A stretch of DNA of 56,145 bases from Streptomyces zagrosensis. GTDB lineage: Bacteria; Actinomycetota; Actinomycetes; Streptomycetales; Streptomycetaceae. A program made the position numbers and the translations under genes. The notes beneath the pieces were generated by a model. The model was given only the letters and a program-made list of their open reading frames with translations. It was not told the DNA's origin and did not search any database. Below, piece after piece: positions 1-8,285 of the stretch (positions within the stretch are counted from its first letter, which is position 1; each line of letters opens with the position of its first letter). The stretch is from contig NZ_JACHJL010000029.1 in NCBI RefSeq assembly GCF_014203645.1, positions 1 to 56,145 on the forward strand, given 5' to 3'.

Positions 1-124
<124 letters not shown>

Positions 125-399
125 ACCCCGGTTCTCGTTTCCACGCCCTCGCCTCGCGCCTTGTTGCCCACTGCCGCTCTGGCCGGGGCCGGAACGGAGG
201 CCGGGCGGGGCCATGAGGGCTGAAGGGGCTGGGAGGGCCGCGAAGACGCTGGAGAGACGGAGCCTTGGCGTATAGGCGTGCCTGATAGCGACATGGGATT
301 ATCCCGCAGGCCACCGGTCCCCCAGAGTGACTGACCAGCCGCGGATCGGTCACCGCCGATCACGCAGGCCAAAGGGTCGCGATCGCACGGGAGGTTCAC

Positions 400-1368
400 A
401 TGGAACTGGAAGTCCGGCACTTGCGCGCCATCGCCGCCATCGGCACGACCGGGAGCCTCACCTTGGCCGCCCGGCAGCTGGGCATGTCACAACCGGCGCT
501 GTCGAAGCTTCTCCAACGCATCGAGCGCAGCGTCGGCGACATGCTGTTCGTGCGTACGAAGAACGGGTCCATCCCCACCCCGCTCGGGGCGGACATCCTC
601 GCCGAGGCCCACAGCGTCCTGCGGGGCATGACCGGCATTCGCGAACGCGCACAAGCGTGGGGTGCCAGAGGCGGCCCCCGCGACCCGCTGAAAATCGGTG
701 GTTACTGCGGCTATCCGCAGGTCGCGCTCGCCCGGCGGTTGCGTGAGCTGCCGTGGTGTTCGGAAGTCCTGCTGCACGAGGACCTGGATGCCCAAACCGC
801 CGTGGATGGGCTGGCGGTGGGAGTGACGGATCTCGCGATGGTCTCTGTGCCACCCGCGACGCGGCTGGTGGTGCCCGACGCCGTGAACAGTGTGACCGCC
901 CAGGCCAGTGAACCGGTCTTCATCGCGCTGGCCCCTGACCACCCCCTCGCGGAGGAGGATTCGGTCCCGCTGGCTCGGCTCGCCGCATACCCCTGGGTGG
1001 ATGAGCCGCCCGGCCACACCGTGTGGACGAGCTACGTACGACGGGTCTGTCATCAGGCGGCTGTGTCGCTCGGCCAACAACACAGCACGGTCAGCCCGTT
1101 CACCGCGTTGGAGCTGATCGCCGACCAGCGCTCGATCTTTCCCACGTTTTGCACCAGCAGCGATCGCCCGGGGCACCTCGTCATCCGGGCACTCGCCGGC
1201 GATCCCCTCCGCCTGGAGCTGCGCCTGTTCTACCGGCGCAACAGCACGGTGCACCGGCATATCGAGGAGGTCCTTCAGCACACCCAGCACGTTTATGACG
1301 CCCGGCTGGGGTGCAGCCGGGCGTATGACGCCTGGTGGCTTGGGCGCAGGCACTCACTGGCGGGATGA
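400..1368 (+). CDS. LysR-family transcriptional regulator
   Basis: This 322-residue protein has the normal LysR length. The N-terminal winged helix-turn-helix covers about residues 1-60, with the characteristic pattern of aromatic and Ala residues leading to GSLTLAARQLGMSQPALSK, and the rest is an effector-binding domain. The ATG at 400 is preceded by GGGAGG at a good distance, and the opening MELEVRHLRAI is typical for the family. The effector and target genes are unknown. Its 3' end overlaps the convergent protease gene by 15 bp. LysR proteins often control a divergent neighbour, but the upstream side here is the contig edge, so the target cannot be inferred. Confidence 0.93.
   Translation: MELEVRHLRAIAAIGTTGSLTLAARQLGMSQPALSKLLQRIERSVGDMLFVRTKNGSIPTPLGADILAEAHSVLRGMTGIRERAQAWGARGGPRDPLKIGGYCGYPQVALARRLRELPWCSEVLLHEDLDAQTAVDGLAVGVTDLAMVSVPPATRLVVPDAVNSVTAQASEPVFIALAPDHPLAEEDSVPLARLAAYPWVDEPPGHTVWTSYVRRVCHQAAVSLGQQHSTVSPFTALELIADQRSIFPTFCTSSDRPGHLVIRALAGDPLRLELRLFYRRNSTVHRHIEEVLQHTQHVYDARLGCSRAYDAWWLGRRHSLAG
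1298..1324. terminator. Hairpin in the LysR/protease convergent overlap
   Basis: Perfect 11-bp inverted repeat (1298-1308 with 1314-1324) around a 5-base loop GGGTG. It lies inside the 3' end of the LysR coding sequence and 30 bp past the stop codon of the leftward protease gene. It is therefore well placed to end protease transcription. No U-tract is visible, as is common in actinomycetes. Confidence 0.55.
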
Positions 1369-2538
1369 GGGCCCCGACCTGGTGGCCAGGGTCACCTTGT
1401 AGGTCTGCAAGATCTCGTTCACGGGCTGGAACCAGGTCGTTCCACCCTGCTTGCAGTCACCGGAGCCGCCCGAGGTGACGCCCTGTGCTTGCTGGCCCGC
1501 GATGGCGGAGCCGCCGGAGTCGCCGGACTCGGCACAGACGTTGGTCTCCAACAACTCGGTGACCTGGCCATACTCGCCGTAATCGACGGACGAATCCCAG
1601 GACTTGATGGTGCCGCAGTGCCAGCCCGTGGTGCCGCCGGACCGGCAGATGGACGCGCCGACCAGCGCCTCCCGCGACCCGGCCACATTAACCCGCTCGT
1701 TGTTGCGGTACCTGTTCACGGCCGGCACCAGTGTGTTGCCCGCATTGACCTGCACATACGCCATGTCGTCGCCGGGGAAGCTGGAGCCCTTGAAGCGACC
1801 GCTCGGCTGGGTGGTGGTCTCCCCCACCTCGCCACAGTGACCGGCGCTGACGAAACCGCCGTTGACCGTGAAGCCCACCGAGCAGCCGTACTTCGACGTC
1901 CAGTAGCGGTTGCCACCCACCACGTCGATCAGCGGGCGCGGTGCTTCCCGTACGCGCTCGTACCGCACCAGGTCGGTGCGTACCCCCGTCGCCTGCACGA
2001 ATGCGCGCGCCGCCTTGTCGCTGGCCGATCGGTACCGCACCACGACAGTGTTGCCGACCGGGTCGGTACGCCACCCGCTGACCTCATCCGGCGCCCGCTC
2101 GCCCGCCCCGTCCAGGCGCCGCACCGCGGTCCGCAGCACCTTCTCGCTGTGCGTGACGCGTTGCGGCGTAGCACCTGCCGCGCGCACCGCGGCGGCATCG
2201 GCCGGGTCCGTGATCGCGACCACCAACTTCTCGCCCCGTGCGTCGTACCACGTGCCACCCAGGCTCTCGCCGAGCCGCTCGCGGATGCGACGATCCACGT
2301 CACCGGCCCGCGACTCCGCGGCGAGCCGAGAGATGGCCGCTTCCTCGCTCAACCCCAGGTCGCGCTGGAGTGCGCTGAGCGCTGCGGGCGAGGCCGCGAC
2401 GGCCGCGGCGGGCGTACCGGCGAAGTCCGACCCGCTGTCGGCGCTGCCTGCACCAGCCGGCTGGGACACCAGTACGGTGGCCACGCTTGTGGCCGTGGCC
2501 AACAGGGCTATCCCCAGCGGTATTCGTCGCCTGGACAT
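1354..2538 (-). CDS. Secreted S1-family serine protease (streptogrisin/alpha-lytic type) with prodomain
   Basis: This 394-residue preproprotein starts with a Sec-type signal peptide (MSRRR, hydrophobic core, cleavage after about residue 30 in AGA). An inhibitory/foldase-like prodomain runs to about 200. The mature chymotrypsin-fold protease begins near IDVVGGNRYW. The catalytic triad is readable as His234 (SAGHCG), Asp258 (GDDMAYV) and Ser341 (ESGDSGGSA), with paired cysteines as in streptogrisins. It is expected to be exported, to cleave its own prodomain and to degrade extracellular protein. The start is supported by a GGAG sequence before the ATG at 2538. It is a monocistronic gene converging on the LysR gene. 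Confidence 0.95.
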   Translation of the reverse strand: MSRRRIPLGIALLATATSVATVLVSQPAGAGSADSGSDFAGTPAAAVAASPAALSALQRDLGLSEEAAISRLAAESRAGDVDRRIRERLGESLGGTWYDARGEKLVVAITDPADAAAVRAAGATPQRVTHSEKVLRTAVRRLDGAGERAPDEVSGWRTDPVGNTVVVRYRSASDKAARAFVQATGVRTDLVRYERVREAPRPLIDVVGGNRYWTSKYGCSVGFTVNGGFVSAGHCGEVGETTTQPSGRFKGSSFPGDDMAYVQVNAGNTLVPAVNRYRNNERVNVAGSREALVGASICRSGGTTGWHCGTIKSWDSSVDYGEYGQVTELLETNVCAESGDSGGSAIAGQQAQGVTSGGSGDCKQGGTTWFQPVNEILQTYKVTLATRSGPSSRQ

Positions 2539-2835
2539 GGTGGAGCTCCTTCGCTGTGAGGGGAGGGGCGAACAACCGGTCCACCCGCCCTGTGCTCACC
2601 TGGGAGCAGCCGCATCACAGCGCTACCCTGCACCGCACGACGGTCGCACGGCCTGAACGTCTGACGGGCATGGTGGCCTGGACGGTTGTTCCGAGCCGCG
2701 ATCCGGCGCGTCTTGAGGGAAACTCAGCGCCTACAGCGAAGGTAGCCACGGCGGACGCGACCGTGCAGATGACACCTCGGCATAACCACATTCGGCCACG
2801 TAGCGGGTTTGTGTTACGAGGCCACGGCGTGGCCA

Positions 2836-2854
2836 GCGGCCCCGGCCGGGCCGC
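2836..2854. terminator. Hairpin after the LLM oxidoreductase gene
   Basis: A 7-bp perfect inverted repeat (2836-2842 with 2848-2854), entirely G/C, lies about 33 bp past the stop of the leftward gene at 2887-3810. The rest of the 2539-2886 gap should hold the protease promoter; I see no gene there. Confidence 0.45.
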
Positions 2855-2886
2855 CGCTCCCCTCACCCCCGCTTCGTTCGGCTCGC

Positions 2887-3810
2887 TCAGCCCGCCAGGC
2901 TCCCCAGCAGGTCCCAGGTGCGGCGGCGGATTGCGTCGCCGGCCAGGTCCGTGCTGGCGAACACCACCTCGGTCGCGCCGGCATCGCGGTAGCGCTGCAC
3001 CTCAGCGGCGACCGTGGCCTCGTTGCCGATGACGGCCACGTCGGCGGCCCGGGTCCCGCCGGACAGCTCGATCACGCGGGCGTAGGACGGGAACTGCTCA
3101 TAGAACGCCAACTGCTCCGCGGCGGTCGCGCGGGCGGACTCGACGTCGTCGGTCACCACGCCGTTGACCATCGCGACGATTCGAGGCGCTGGGCGACCTG
3201 CCGCCTCGGCCGCCGCGTTGACGGCGGGGACGATGTGGTCGGCCAGGGCGCGCGGGCCCGCGAGGTAGGGCAGGATGCCGTCCGCAAGTTCGCCACTCAC
3301 CCGCAGCGCCTGCGGGCCCATCGCGGCCACCAGGAGGGGCACCCCGCCTTCGGCGCCCGGCACCCGGGCCGGAATTGGCGTGGTGGCGGTCAGCAATTCG
3401 CCGTGGAAGTCGGCGCCGCCCGTCTCCAGCAACTGCCGGATGGCGGTGAGGAATTCTCGCAGCCGGGTGATGGGCCGCTCGAAGGGGATGCCGTAGGGGA
3501 CCTCGACAAAAGTCTTGGAGCCCAGCGCGAGACCAAGGTGATAGCGGCCGTGCGTGGCCGCCTGCGCGGTCTGGGCCTGGCTGGAAACCAACAGCGGGTG
3601 GCGGGCGAAGACGGGGATTGCCGACGTCCCCACCTGAAGTTCGGGCACCTCACGCCCTACGATCGCTGCGAGTTGAGGTGAGTCGGGGCCAAAGGTCTGC
3701 CCGAACCAGGCGGACTGTAAGCCGGCAGCCGCGGCCTCGGCAGCAAGCTCCACCGTGGCATCGACCTGGTTGGCGGCATTCGCCGCACTCAGTGCTACTC
3801 CGATAGTCAT
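2887..3810 (-). CDS. LLM-class (F420-dependent type) flavin oxidoreductase
   Basis: The 307-residue protein has the TIM-barrel sequence pattern of the luciferase-like monooxygenase superfamily. This includes ELQVGTSAIPVFARHPL, then GRYHLGLALGSKTFVE and the late GATEVVFASTD strand. In actinomycetes most single-subunit members of this length use F420 rather than FMN, but the cofactor cannot be decided from motifs alone. The substrate is unknown. It starts at the ATG at 3810 and is transcribed leftward, apparently alone, with a short GC hairpin after its stop. Confidence 0.85.
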   Translation of the reverse strand: MTIGVALSAANAANQVDATVELAAEAAAAGLQSAWFGQTFGPDSPQLAAIVGREVPELQVGTSAIPVFARHPLLVSSQAQTAQAATHGRYHLGLALGSKTFVEVPYGIPFERPITRLREFLTAIRQLLETGGADFHGELLTATTPIPARVPGAEGGVPLLVAAMGPQALRVSGELADGILPYLAGPRALADHIVPAVNAAAEAAGRPAPRIVAMVNGVVTDDVESARATAAEQLAFYEQFPSYARVIELSGGTRAADVAVIGNEATVAAEVQRYRDAGATEVVFASTDLAGDAIRRRTWDLLGSLAG

Positions 3811-3831
3811 GTCAGCAGCAACTCACGGCGG

Positions 3832-4065
3832 GTGACCACGCATTCCCCCTTTTCCACCGCAGCTGCACGGCAGTGCGGTACGCGCGCCGCGCACGGCTGC
3901 GGGAAGGGGTATCTGGCCTTCCTCGCCGTAGAGCAGGTGGCCGCGGCGCTCGCCGATAATGATCACAAGGTTGCGGCGCTGACCAATGGTGCGGCGGCCT
4001 CGGCGCCCACCGACAGCGGCCAGGCGACTGCGGCGCTGGCCAACGGCGACCGGGAGGCCAAGTGA
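3832..4065 (+). CDS. Unrecognised 77-residue fragment coupled to the ECF S-component remnant
   Basis: The Ala-rich reading frame ends in the overlapping GTGA at 4062-4065 that also starts the next frame. That is the hallmark of translational coupling, so it may be the tail of a gene that once preceded the ECF S component. I recognise no domain. Its 5' part is probably not genuine coding sequence, because the original gene appears to be cut off by the junction near 3811-3840. Confidence 0.3.
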   Translation: MTTHSPFSTAAARQCGTRAAHGCGKGYLAFLAVEQVAAALADNDHKVAALTNGAAASAPTDSGQATAALANGDREAK

Positions 4066-4888
4066 AGTCGCCCCGCGCCGCCACGGCCATTCGGCTCACC
4101 CCGCGGGCCGGGGTCGTCATCGCGCTGGCCGTCGCCCTTGGCCTGGTCGCCTTCTTCTGGCCGTTCGTCGTCGCCCCAGGGACGTTCAGCTCCCAGTACG
4201 CGCCGCTGCTGATCTTCGGCGTGCTCCTGCTGCTCGTCCTGTGCGTGGCGCTCCGAGATCGCCGAGGGCGGCATCGACTCCAAGGCCCTGGCGATGCTCG
4301 GCGTACTGTCCGCCGTCAACGCGGCACTGCGCCCGCTGGGCGCTGGGACCGCCGGCATTGAAACGGTCTTCTTCATCCTGTTGCTGGCCGGCCGCGTCTA
4401 CGGACCCGGGTTCGGCTTCACCCTCGGCTGTACGTCTTCGTTCGCCTCCGCCCTGATCACCGGCGGCGTCGGGCCGTGGATGCCGTACCGAATGTTCGGC
4501 TGCGCCTTCGTCGGCATGCTCGCCGGCCTCCTCCCCCGAGCAAGTGGGCGGCGCGAAGTGCTGAGTGTTGGCCGTTTACGGGTCGCGCTCCGGCTACCTC
4601 TTCGGCTTCCTCCTCAACCTGTCGTTCTGGCCGTTCTCGCTCGATCCGAACAGTTCCCTCGCCTATCTGCCCGGCCTGCCCTTCACCGAGCAGTGGCAGC
4701 GCTACGTCGCCTTCGACGTCGCAACCTCGCTGGGCTGGGACACCGGCCGCGCGATCACCAACTTCGTGTGCATCATGCTGGCCGGCCCGACGGTCCTCAC
4801 CACGTTCCGGCGCGCCGCGCGCCGGGCCCACTTCGAGGCCCCGGTACGGTTCACCCCGCCGCGGCCCACGGAAACCAGCGAAGACTGA
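4062..4888 (+). pseudogene. ECF-transporter substrate-binding (S) component, two frameshifts
   Basis: Three consecutive reading frames join into one membrane protein. The first runs 4062 to about 4252 and holds the first helices. The second runs from about 4252 to 4563 and includes SEIAEGGIDSKALAMLGVL and FGFTLGCTSS. The third runs 4565-4888 and includes GYLFGFLLNLSFWPF and the C-terminus. The composite of about 270 residues with six hydrophobic segments matches S components of energy-coupling factor vitamin/cofactor importers of actinomycetes. The breaks lie near 4252 and at 4564, where a single base appears inserted. No intact ECF ATPase or T component is nearby. Either the gene is dead or the sequence has indel errors. 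Confidence 0.75.
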
Positions 4889-4943
4889 CCCCGCCGCCGA
4901 CAGTTGCCGACAGTTGCCGACACCGCGTGACCGACACCGCGCT

Positions 4944-5085
4944 TTCGTCCTTCACGCACACTTGGTTCTCGTGACGAAGTACCGACTCAAGGTCCTCAAG
5001 GACACACACCTGACACGCATGGAGGAGACCACGCTCGCGTCTGCGAGGACCTCGCAGGTGAGTTGGTGGAATCCAGCGGACGACC
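4944..5085 (+). pseudogene. IS200/IS605-family transposase (TnpA) remnant
   Basis: The frame reads HAHLVLVTKYRLKVL followed by HLTRMEE, the conserved start of Y1/HUH transposases of the IS200/IS605 family (HLVFVTKYR is the usual form). A frameshift then gives GELVESSGRP, corresponding to the family's next conserved strand. The catalytic HUH motif and Tyr region are absent, so only an N-terminal scrap remains. The rest of 4889-5311 holds nothing else I can identify. Confidence 0.6.
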
Positions 5086-5311
5086 GCGCACCACGCCCTC
5101 GTCCACCGCGGCCTCTGCTCCGCCCCATCGCGCACGCGCTGGCCACCGAGATCGCGAAGGGCACCGGCCAGTGACCGAGGAGGCACGGCCAGGGCCGGCG
5201 GCACCGGGGCCGGGCGTCGGCGACGCCGTACGGGACATAATCCGAGTGGTGGTTTCGGACCATGAGAGATGGATCTGGAGCAGGCTGACATAGCGAGAAT
5301 CTGAGGAAAAA

Positions 5312-5635
5312 ATGGTGAGGGGGCGCCACTTGAGTAATTCCTACAGATCAAAAGAAAGGGTTGAAGGGTATCGTTGGTTGAATCACTCAGACGATGAAGA
5401 GGGGGAAGGCACCCATGATGAGAAGGATGTTGACCAAGGGTCGCAAGCGCCCCACGGTGTTGGCCGTGTAATCCGCAAGGTGTTGCCATGGCTGGTATTT
5501 CTAGCCCTCGTCGTATTCGTGGTATACGCCGTTGCCTGGTTTATTGACTTCAATAATGATCTGGAGCACCCGGAGGGCAACTTCGATGATTGGCAGTGTG
5601 ATCCAGATTATGGAACCTGTGGCCCGAGCGGATGA
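5312..5635 (+). CDS. Small single-pass membrane protein, unknown function
   Basis: This 107-residue protein has a hydrophilic, acidic N-terminal half, one strong transmembrane helix (about 55-73, LPWLVFLALVVFVVYAVAW) and a short acidic tail ending in a CxxxxxxC-type segment (QCDPDYGTCG). Base composition and codon use (AAT, ATT, AAA, GAT) are clearly more AT-rich than the neighbours, suggesting acquisition from elsewhere. An AGGA precedes the ATG at 5312. I recognise no family. It sits between an IS remnant and the Tn3-type end. I see no gene in 5636-5924. Confidence 0.55.
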   Translation: MVRGRHLSNSYRSKERVEGYRWLNHSDDEEGEGTHDEKDVDQGSQAPHGVGRVIRKVLPWLVFLALVVFVVYAVAWFIDFNNDLEHPEGNFDDWQCDPDYGTCGPSG

Positions 5636-5924
5636 CCTTCGTTTGGAATCCTTGAACTGCCCCCAGGTTCGGTGGAAATCCCGAATTATGGTTGTGAGTC
5701 GGAGTTCGTGGTTACCGGATGGATGCAGGGCAGGCGACTTCAGCAGGCTCAGCTGGCGAGGCTCCCACAGCCGGCGTTCGTCAGCACAACGCCGCTCCCG
5801 AGATGAGACGAGAGCGTCTCCGTTTGTGGAGATGCACGTGCCTTGCGAGGTGACTTCATCGCAACAGGCCCTGCCGACAGCCGAAAGCGGCTCACATAAT
5901 TGTTGAAGGGGACGGGCCTTTTCG

Positions 5925-5965
5925 GGGGTTGAGGAACATCGGAACGAAAACCGGCGCTAAGCCTC
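5925..5965 (+). repeat. Tn3-family-like terminal repeat, copy 1
   Basis: A 41-bp sequence beginning GGGGTTGAGG, containing GGAACGAAAAC and ending around TAAGCCTC. The GGGG start, the GGAACGAAAAC core and the TAAG end match the plan of 38-bp Tn3-family terminal repeats. It is identical over all 41 bases to 9013-9053 and in the same orientation. The GGGG end faces left, so this would be the left end of an element extending rightward. Confidence 0.75.
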
Positions 5966-6023
5966 GATCGGCCCTGGTGGGCGGCTGACGGAGCGTCGGC
6001 GATCGAACCCGTCGGAAGTCGTC

Positions 6024-6116
6024 CCGCAGATAACGCCCTATTATCTGCGGCATCGCCGGAGTCGACCTGCGGCGAGGTCGCCGCGCCGCTGCGCGAAGCG
6101 ACCCCGTTATCTGTGG
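6024..6116. promoter_or_regulatory. Candidate recombinase site: 10-bp palindrome arms plus 22-bp-phased repeats
   Basis: CCGCAGATAA (6024-6033) and TTATCTGCGG (6041-6050) form a perfect inverted repeat around a 7-bp spacer, the size of a tyrosine-recombinase core site. The motif recurs in direct orientation at exact 22-bp steps. Position 6063-6072 (CGACCTGCGG) and 6085-6094 (GCCGCTGCGC) are weak copies, and 6107-6116 (TTATCTGTGG) is strong. The last copy ends just before the recombinase start codon at 6130. This resembles the core-plus-accessory layout of TnpI/IRS resolution sites in Tn4430-type transposons. It could also act as an autoregulatory operator. Confidence 0.6.
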
Positions 6117-6129
6117 CAAGGAGGAAGCG

Positions 6130-7103
6130 GTGCCTGCCGTCGTCCAGCTCCGGTCCGAGAAGGCGCTGACCGTCCGGTCGGCGGCCGACGTCTTCCTCGG
6201 CTCGCTCGCCAACCCGAACACCGCCCGCGGCTACGGCACCGGTGTCGGGAAGACCGCCGAACGGCTTGGCGAGGACCGGCCGCTGGCGGCCGTGGTCGCG
6301 ACGAGGTCGGTGAGGCGCTGGAACTGCTGTGGGGCACTGCGGCGGTCAACACCTGGAACGCCCGCCGAGCAGCGGTGCTGTCCTGGCTCGGCTGGTGCGC
6401 GGACCACGGCTACGACGGCCCGGCGGTGCCGGCCTGGGTGAAGCGGATGACGCCGCCGGACTCTGAGACCCCGGCCCGGCCGAAGCTGGCCGTCGACCGG
6501 CTGATCGCCCGCCGGGAGGTTCCGCTGCGGGAGAAGACGCTGTGGCGGATGGTCTACGAGACCTGCACGCGGGCGGAGGAGATCCTCGGGGCGAACATCG
6601 AGGAGCTGGACCTGCCGGGGCGCCGGGCGCCGGTGAAGGCCAAGGGCGCCGCCGCCCGGCGCCGGGGCGGGCGGGCGCGGGAGGACTTCGTGCTGGAGAC
6701 GGTCTACTGGGACGCCGGCACCGCGCGGCTGCTGCCCCGTCTGCTGCGCGGCCGCACCCGCGGCCCGGTCTTCGTCACCCACCGCCGCCCCGGCCCGGGG
6801 AAGGTGATCGCACCGCGCGACGTGTGCCCGGACACCGGGCTGGCTGGGCTGTCGTACGGGCAGGCCCGTGCCCTGCTGGATGCCCACACCCCGGTCGGCG
6901 GGGCGCCGGGCACGGGCTGGGACCTGCACGAGTACCGGCATTCGGGCCTTACGCACCTGGGTGAGGCCGGAGCCAACCTGCCGATGCTGATGGCGAAGTC
7001 CCGGCACAAGAAGCCGGAGAACGTACGGAAGTACTTCCACCCCTCGGCGGAGGCGATCGCCGAGGTCACGAGTCTGCTCGCGCCGGGGGACAGCAGACGG
7101 TGA
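6130..7103 (+). pseudogene. Tyrosine recombinase (TnpI-like resolvase), one frameshift
   Basis: The N-terminal core-binding part starts at 6130 (GTG, MPAVVQLRSEK). It continues after an apparent 1-base loss near 6298 in a second frame through DEVGEALELLWG to the stop at 7103, about 324 residues in total. The catalytic residues are present: Arg in TCTRAEEILGA, the HxxR box in LHEYRHSGLTHLG, His in AKSRHKKPENV, and the nucleophile Tyr in VRKYFHPS. Its place beside a Tn3-type end and a palindromic site suggests it resolves transposition cointegrates rather than acting as a phage integrase. If the frameshift is a sequencing error, the gene would be intact. Confidence 0.75.
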
Positions 7104-7211
7104 GGCCCTACAGGCCGGGGACGCCGTGGGAACTCGGCCGCTATCTCCAGGCCCGGGTTCGCCGCTTTGCCTACGACGTAGGCCATGACCGTACCCATCA
7201 GGGCAGGCCCG

Positions 7212-7562
7212 TCAGCCCAGCAGCCCGAGCAGCCGCCCCAGCGCCTCCACGACGGGCCTGCCCACCTCGCCCACGGTCGCCGCGATCTGCGCGACGGATG
7301 CCAGGATCATGCCGCGCTCACGCAGGGCGGCCCGGTCGGGAGTGAGCGCGGGCAACGCGTTCTCCACGGTTTGGGCTTGGTCCGGGGTGAGCTTCGGGCG
7401 CAGGTCCTCGAGGAGGCGGGTGAGGTCCCTCACGGCGGCCTGCAGCTCGGTGTCCTGAGCGGTGCCGTCGTTATGGACGACGGTGCCGTGGTTGATCCCT
7501 GTGTTTCCCCTGCCGCCGTTCATGTTGACGATGGAACCGAAGTTGTTCGATGTGTCGCTCAT
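7212..7562 (-). CDS. Small soluble protein with N-terminal Asn/Gly tag, unknown function
   Basis: This 116-residue protein opens with SNNFGSIVNMNGGRGNTG, followed by an imperfect second unit (INHGTVVHNDG). A predicted helical region follows (DTELQAAVRDLTRLLEDLRPKL) and then a helix-rich C-terminus. Almost the same tag ends the upstream protein encoded at 7559-8176. Its start codon overlaps that gene's stop as ATGA, so the two are translationally coupled. Such short shared tags at the ends of neighbouring proteins are known from bacterial amyloid-type signalling pairs, but I cannot confirm that here. No enzyme motif is visible. Confidence 0.7.
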   Translation of the reverse strand: MSDTSNNFGSIVNMNGGRGNTGINHGTVVHNDGTAQDTELQAAVRDLTRLLEDLRPKLTPDQAQTVENALPALTPDRAALRERGMILASVAQIAATVGEVGRPVVEALGRLLGLLG

Positions 7563-7623
7563 AGTGTCATCCCTGTGTTTCCCCTACCGCCGTTCATGTT
7601 GACGACGGAACCGAAGTTGTTCG
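7495..7623. repeat. 55-bp near-identical direct repeat encoding the shared tag
   Basis: Bases 7495-7549 and 7569-7623 match at 53 of 55 positions with a 74-bp period. On the minus strand each copy encodes the NNFGSxVNMNGGRGNTG tag. One copy is at the end of the DUF6232-like gene and the other at the start of the following gene. One difference is silent and the other changes Val to Ile. Confidence 0.9.
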
Positions 7624-8176
7624 TGGTGTTGTACTGCTCAAGGACGGCGGAAAACTCGTATTCCGGGTGGTCGATCGCGTACACGATCTGCCCGGCGATC
7701 GCTTGTAGTTCATCCATGGTCGGCAGGGTCAGGACCACCCTGGAACCGCTGTTCAGCTCGACGACCAGCACCGGCTTCCTCGACCAGAGCAGGAAGGCGC
7801 AGACAACGACCAAGGCGAACAGGGCCAGGACGGCCGGAGCAGGGCCGCCGCCCCCGCCGCCCCCGCCCATGGAGTCGAGCCAGGCGGAGACCACGAAGGC
7901 GATGACCACCAACAGCACGAGGTAGCCGCCGGCCTTGCCCCAGGCGGGCTTCAGCCTGAACGCTTCGACCCAGCTGACATTGCGCAACGGAACCGCCGCC
8001 GACCCCACCCACAGGATCTGCCGCTGGACCCGGAGTTCCAGCGGCTTTCCCCCGCGGGGAGGCAGCGGCATCGGCGGCATCTGAGCAGGCGGCTGCGGCG
8101 GCTGAGGCGGGGGCCGGGGCGGAAGCTGTGGCGGATGCCCGGGAGGTGGTACGCCGATGCCGCCTGTGTGATCCAT
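7559..8176 (-). CDS. DUF6232-like membrane protein with C-terminal Asn/Gly tag
   Basis: 205 residues. It has a proline-rich cytosolic N-terminus (about 8-42), then a domain beginning LRVQRQILWVGSAAVPLRNV that I recognise as DUF6232-like. Two transmembrane helices follow (about 85-103 and 116-134), separated by a Gly run. A short beta-rich segment precedes the C-terminal tag NTTNNFGSVVNMNGGRGNTG. It overlaps the next gene by four bases. DUF6232 proteins have no assigned function. The pair lies inside the Tn3-type remnant, between the resolvase and the transposase pieces, so it may be transposon cargo. Confidence 0.75.
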   Translation of the reverse strand: MDHTGGIGVPPPGHPPQLPPRPPPQPPQPPAQMPPMPLPPRGGKPLELRVQRQILWVGSAAVPLRNVSWVEAFRLKPAWGKAGGYLVLLVVIAFVVSAWLDSMGGGGGGGGPAPAVLALFALVVVCAFLLWSRKPVLVVELNSGSRVVLTLPTMDELQAIAGQIVYAIDHPEYEFSAVLEQYNTTNNFGSVVNMNGGRGNTGMTL

Positions 8177-8285
8177 GGTCCCCCCGCGCTGTCGTCACAA
8201 CCACCCGCGCAGTGCGTGGCGCGGGAGCATCATTAAGCCTGTGCGGGGTCGTGGGACGGCAGACGAGATACGGCCAATGTCATCG

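Noticed and set aside
5879..5892. Small AGCCG/CGGCT hairpin before the first Tn3-type end
   Set aside because: Only 5 bp with a 4-base loop; expected by chance at this GC content and not placed after a convincing gene.
6130..7103. Phage or ICE integrase with a tRNA attachment site
   Set aside because: No tRNA gene or tRNA 3' fragment is visible near it, and the position beside a Tn3-type end with its own palindromic site fits a resolvase better.
7495..7623. CRISPR-like repeat
   Set aside because: Only two copies, both inside coding sequence and encoding the same peptide tag; no spacers or cas genes.
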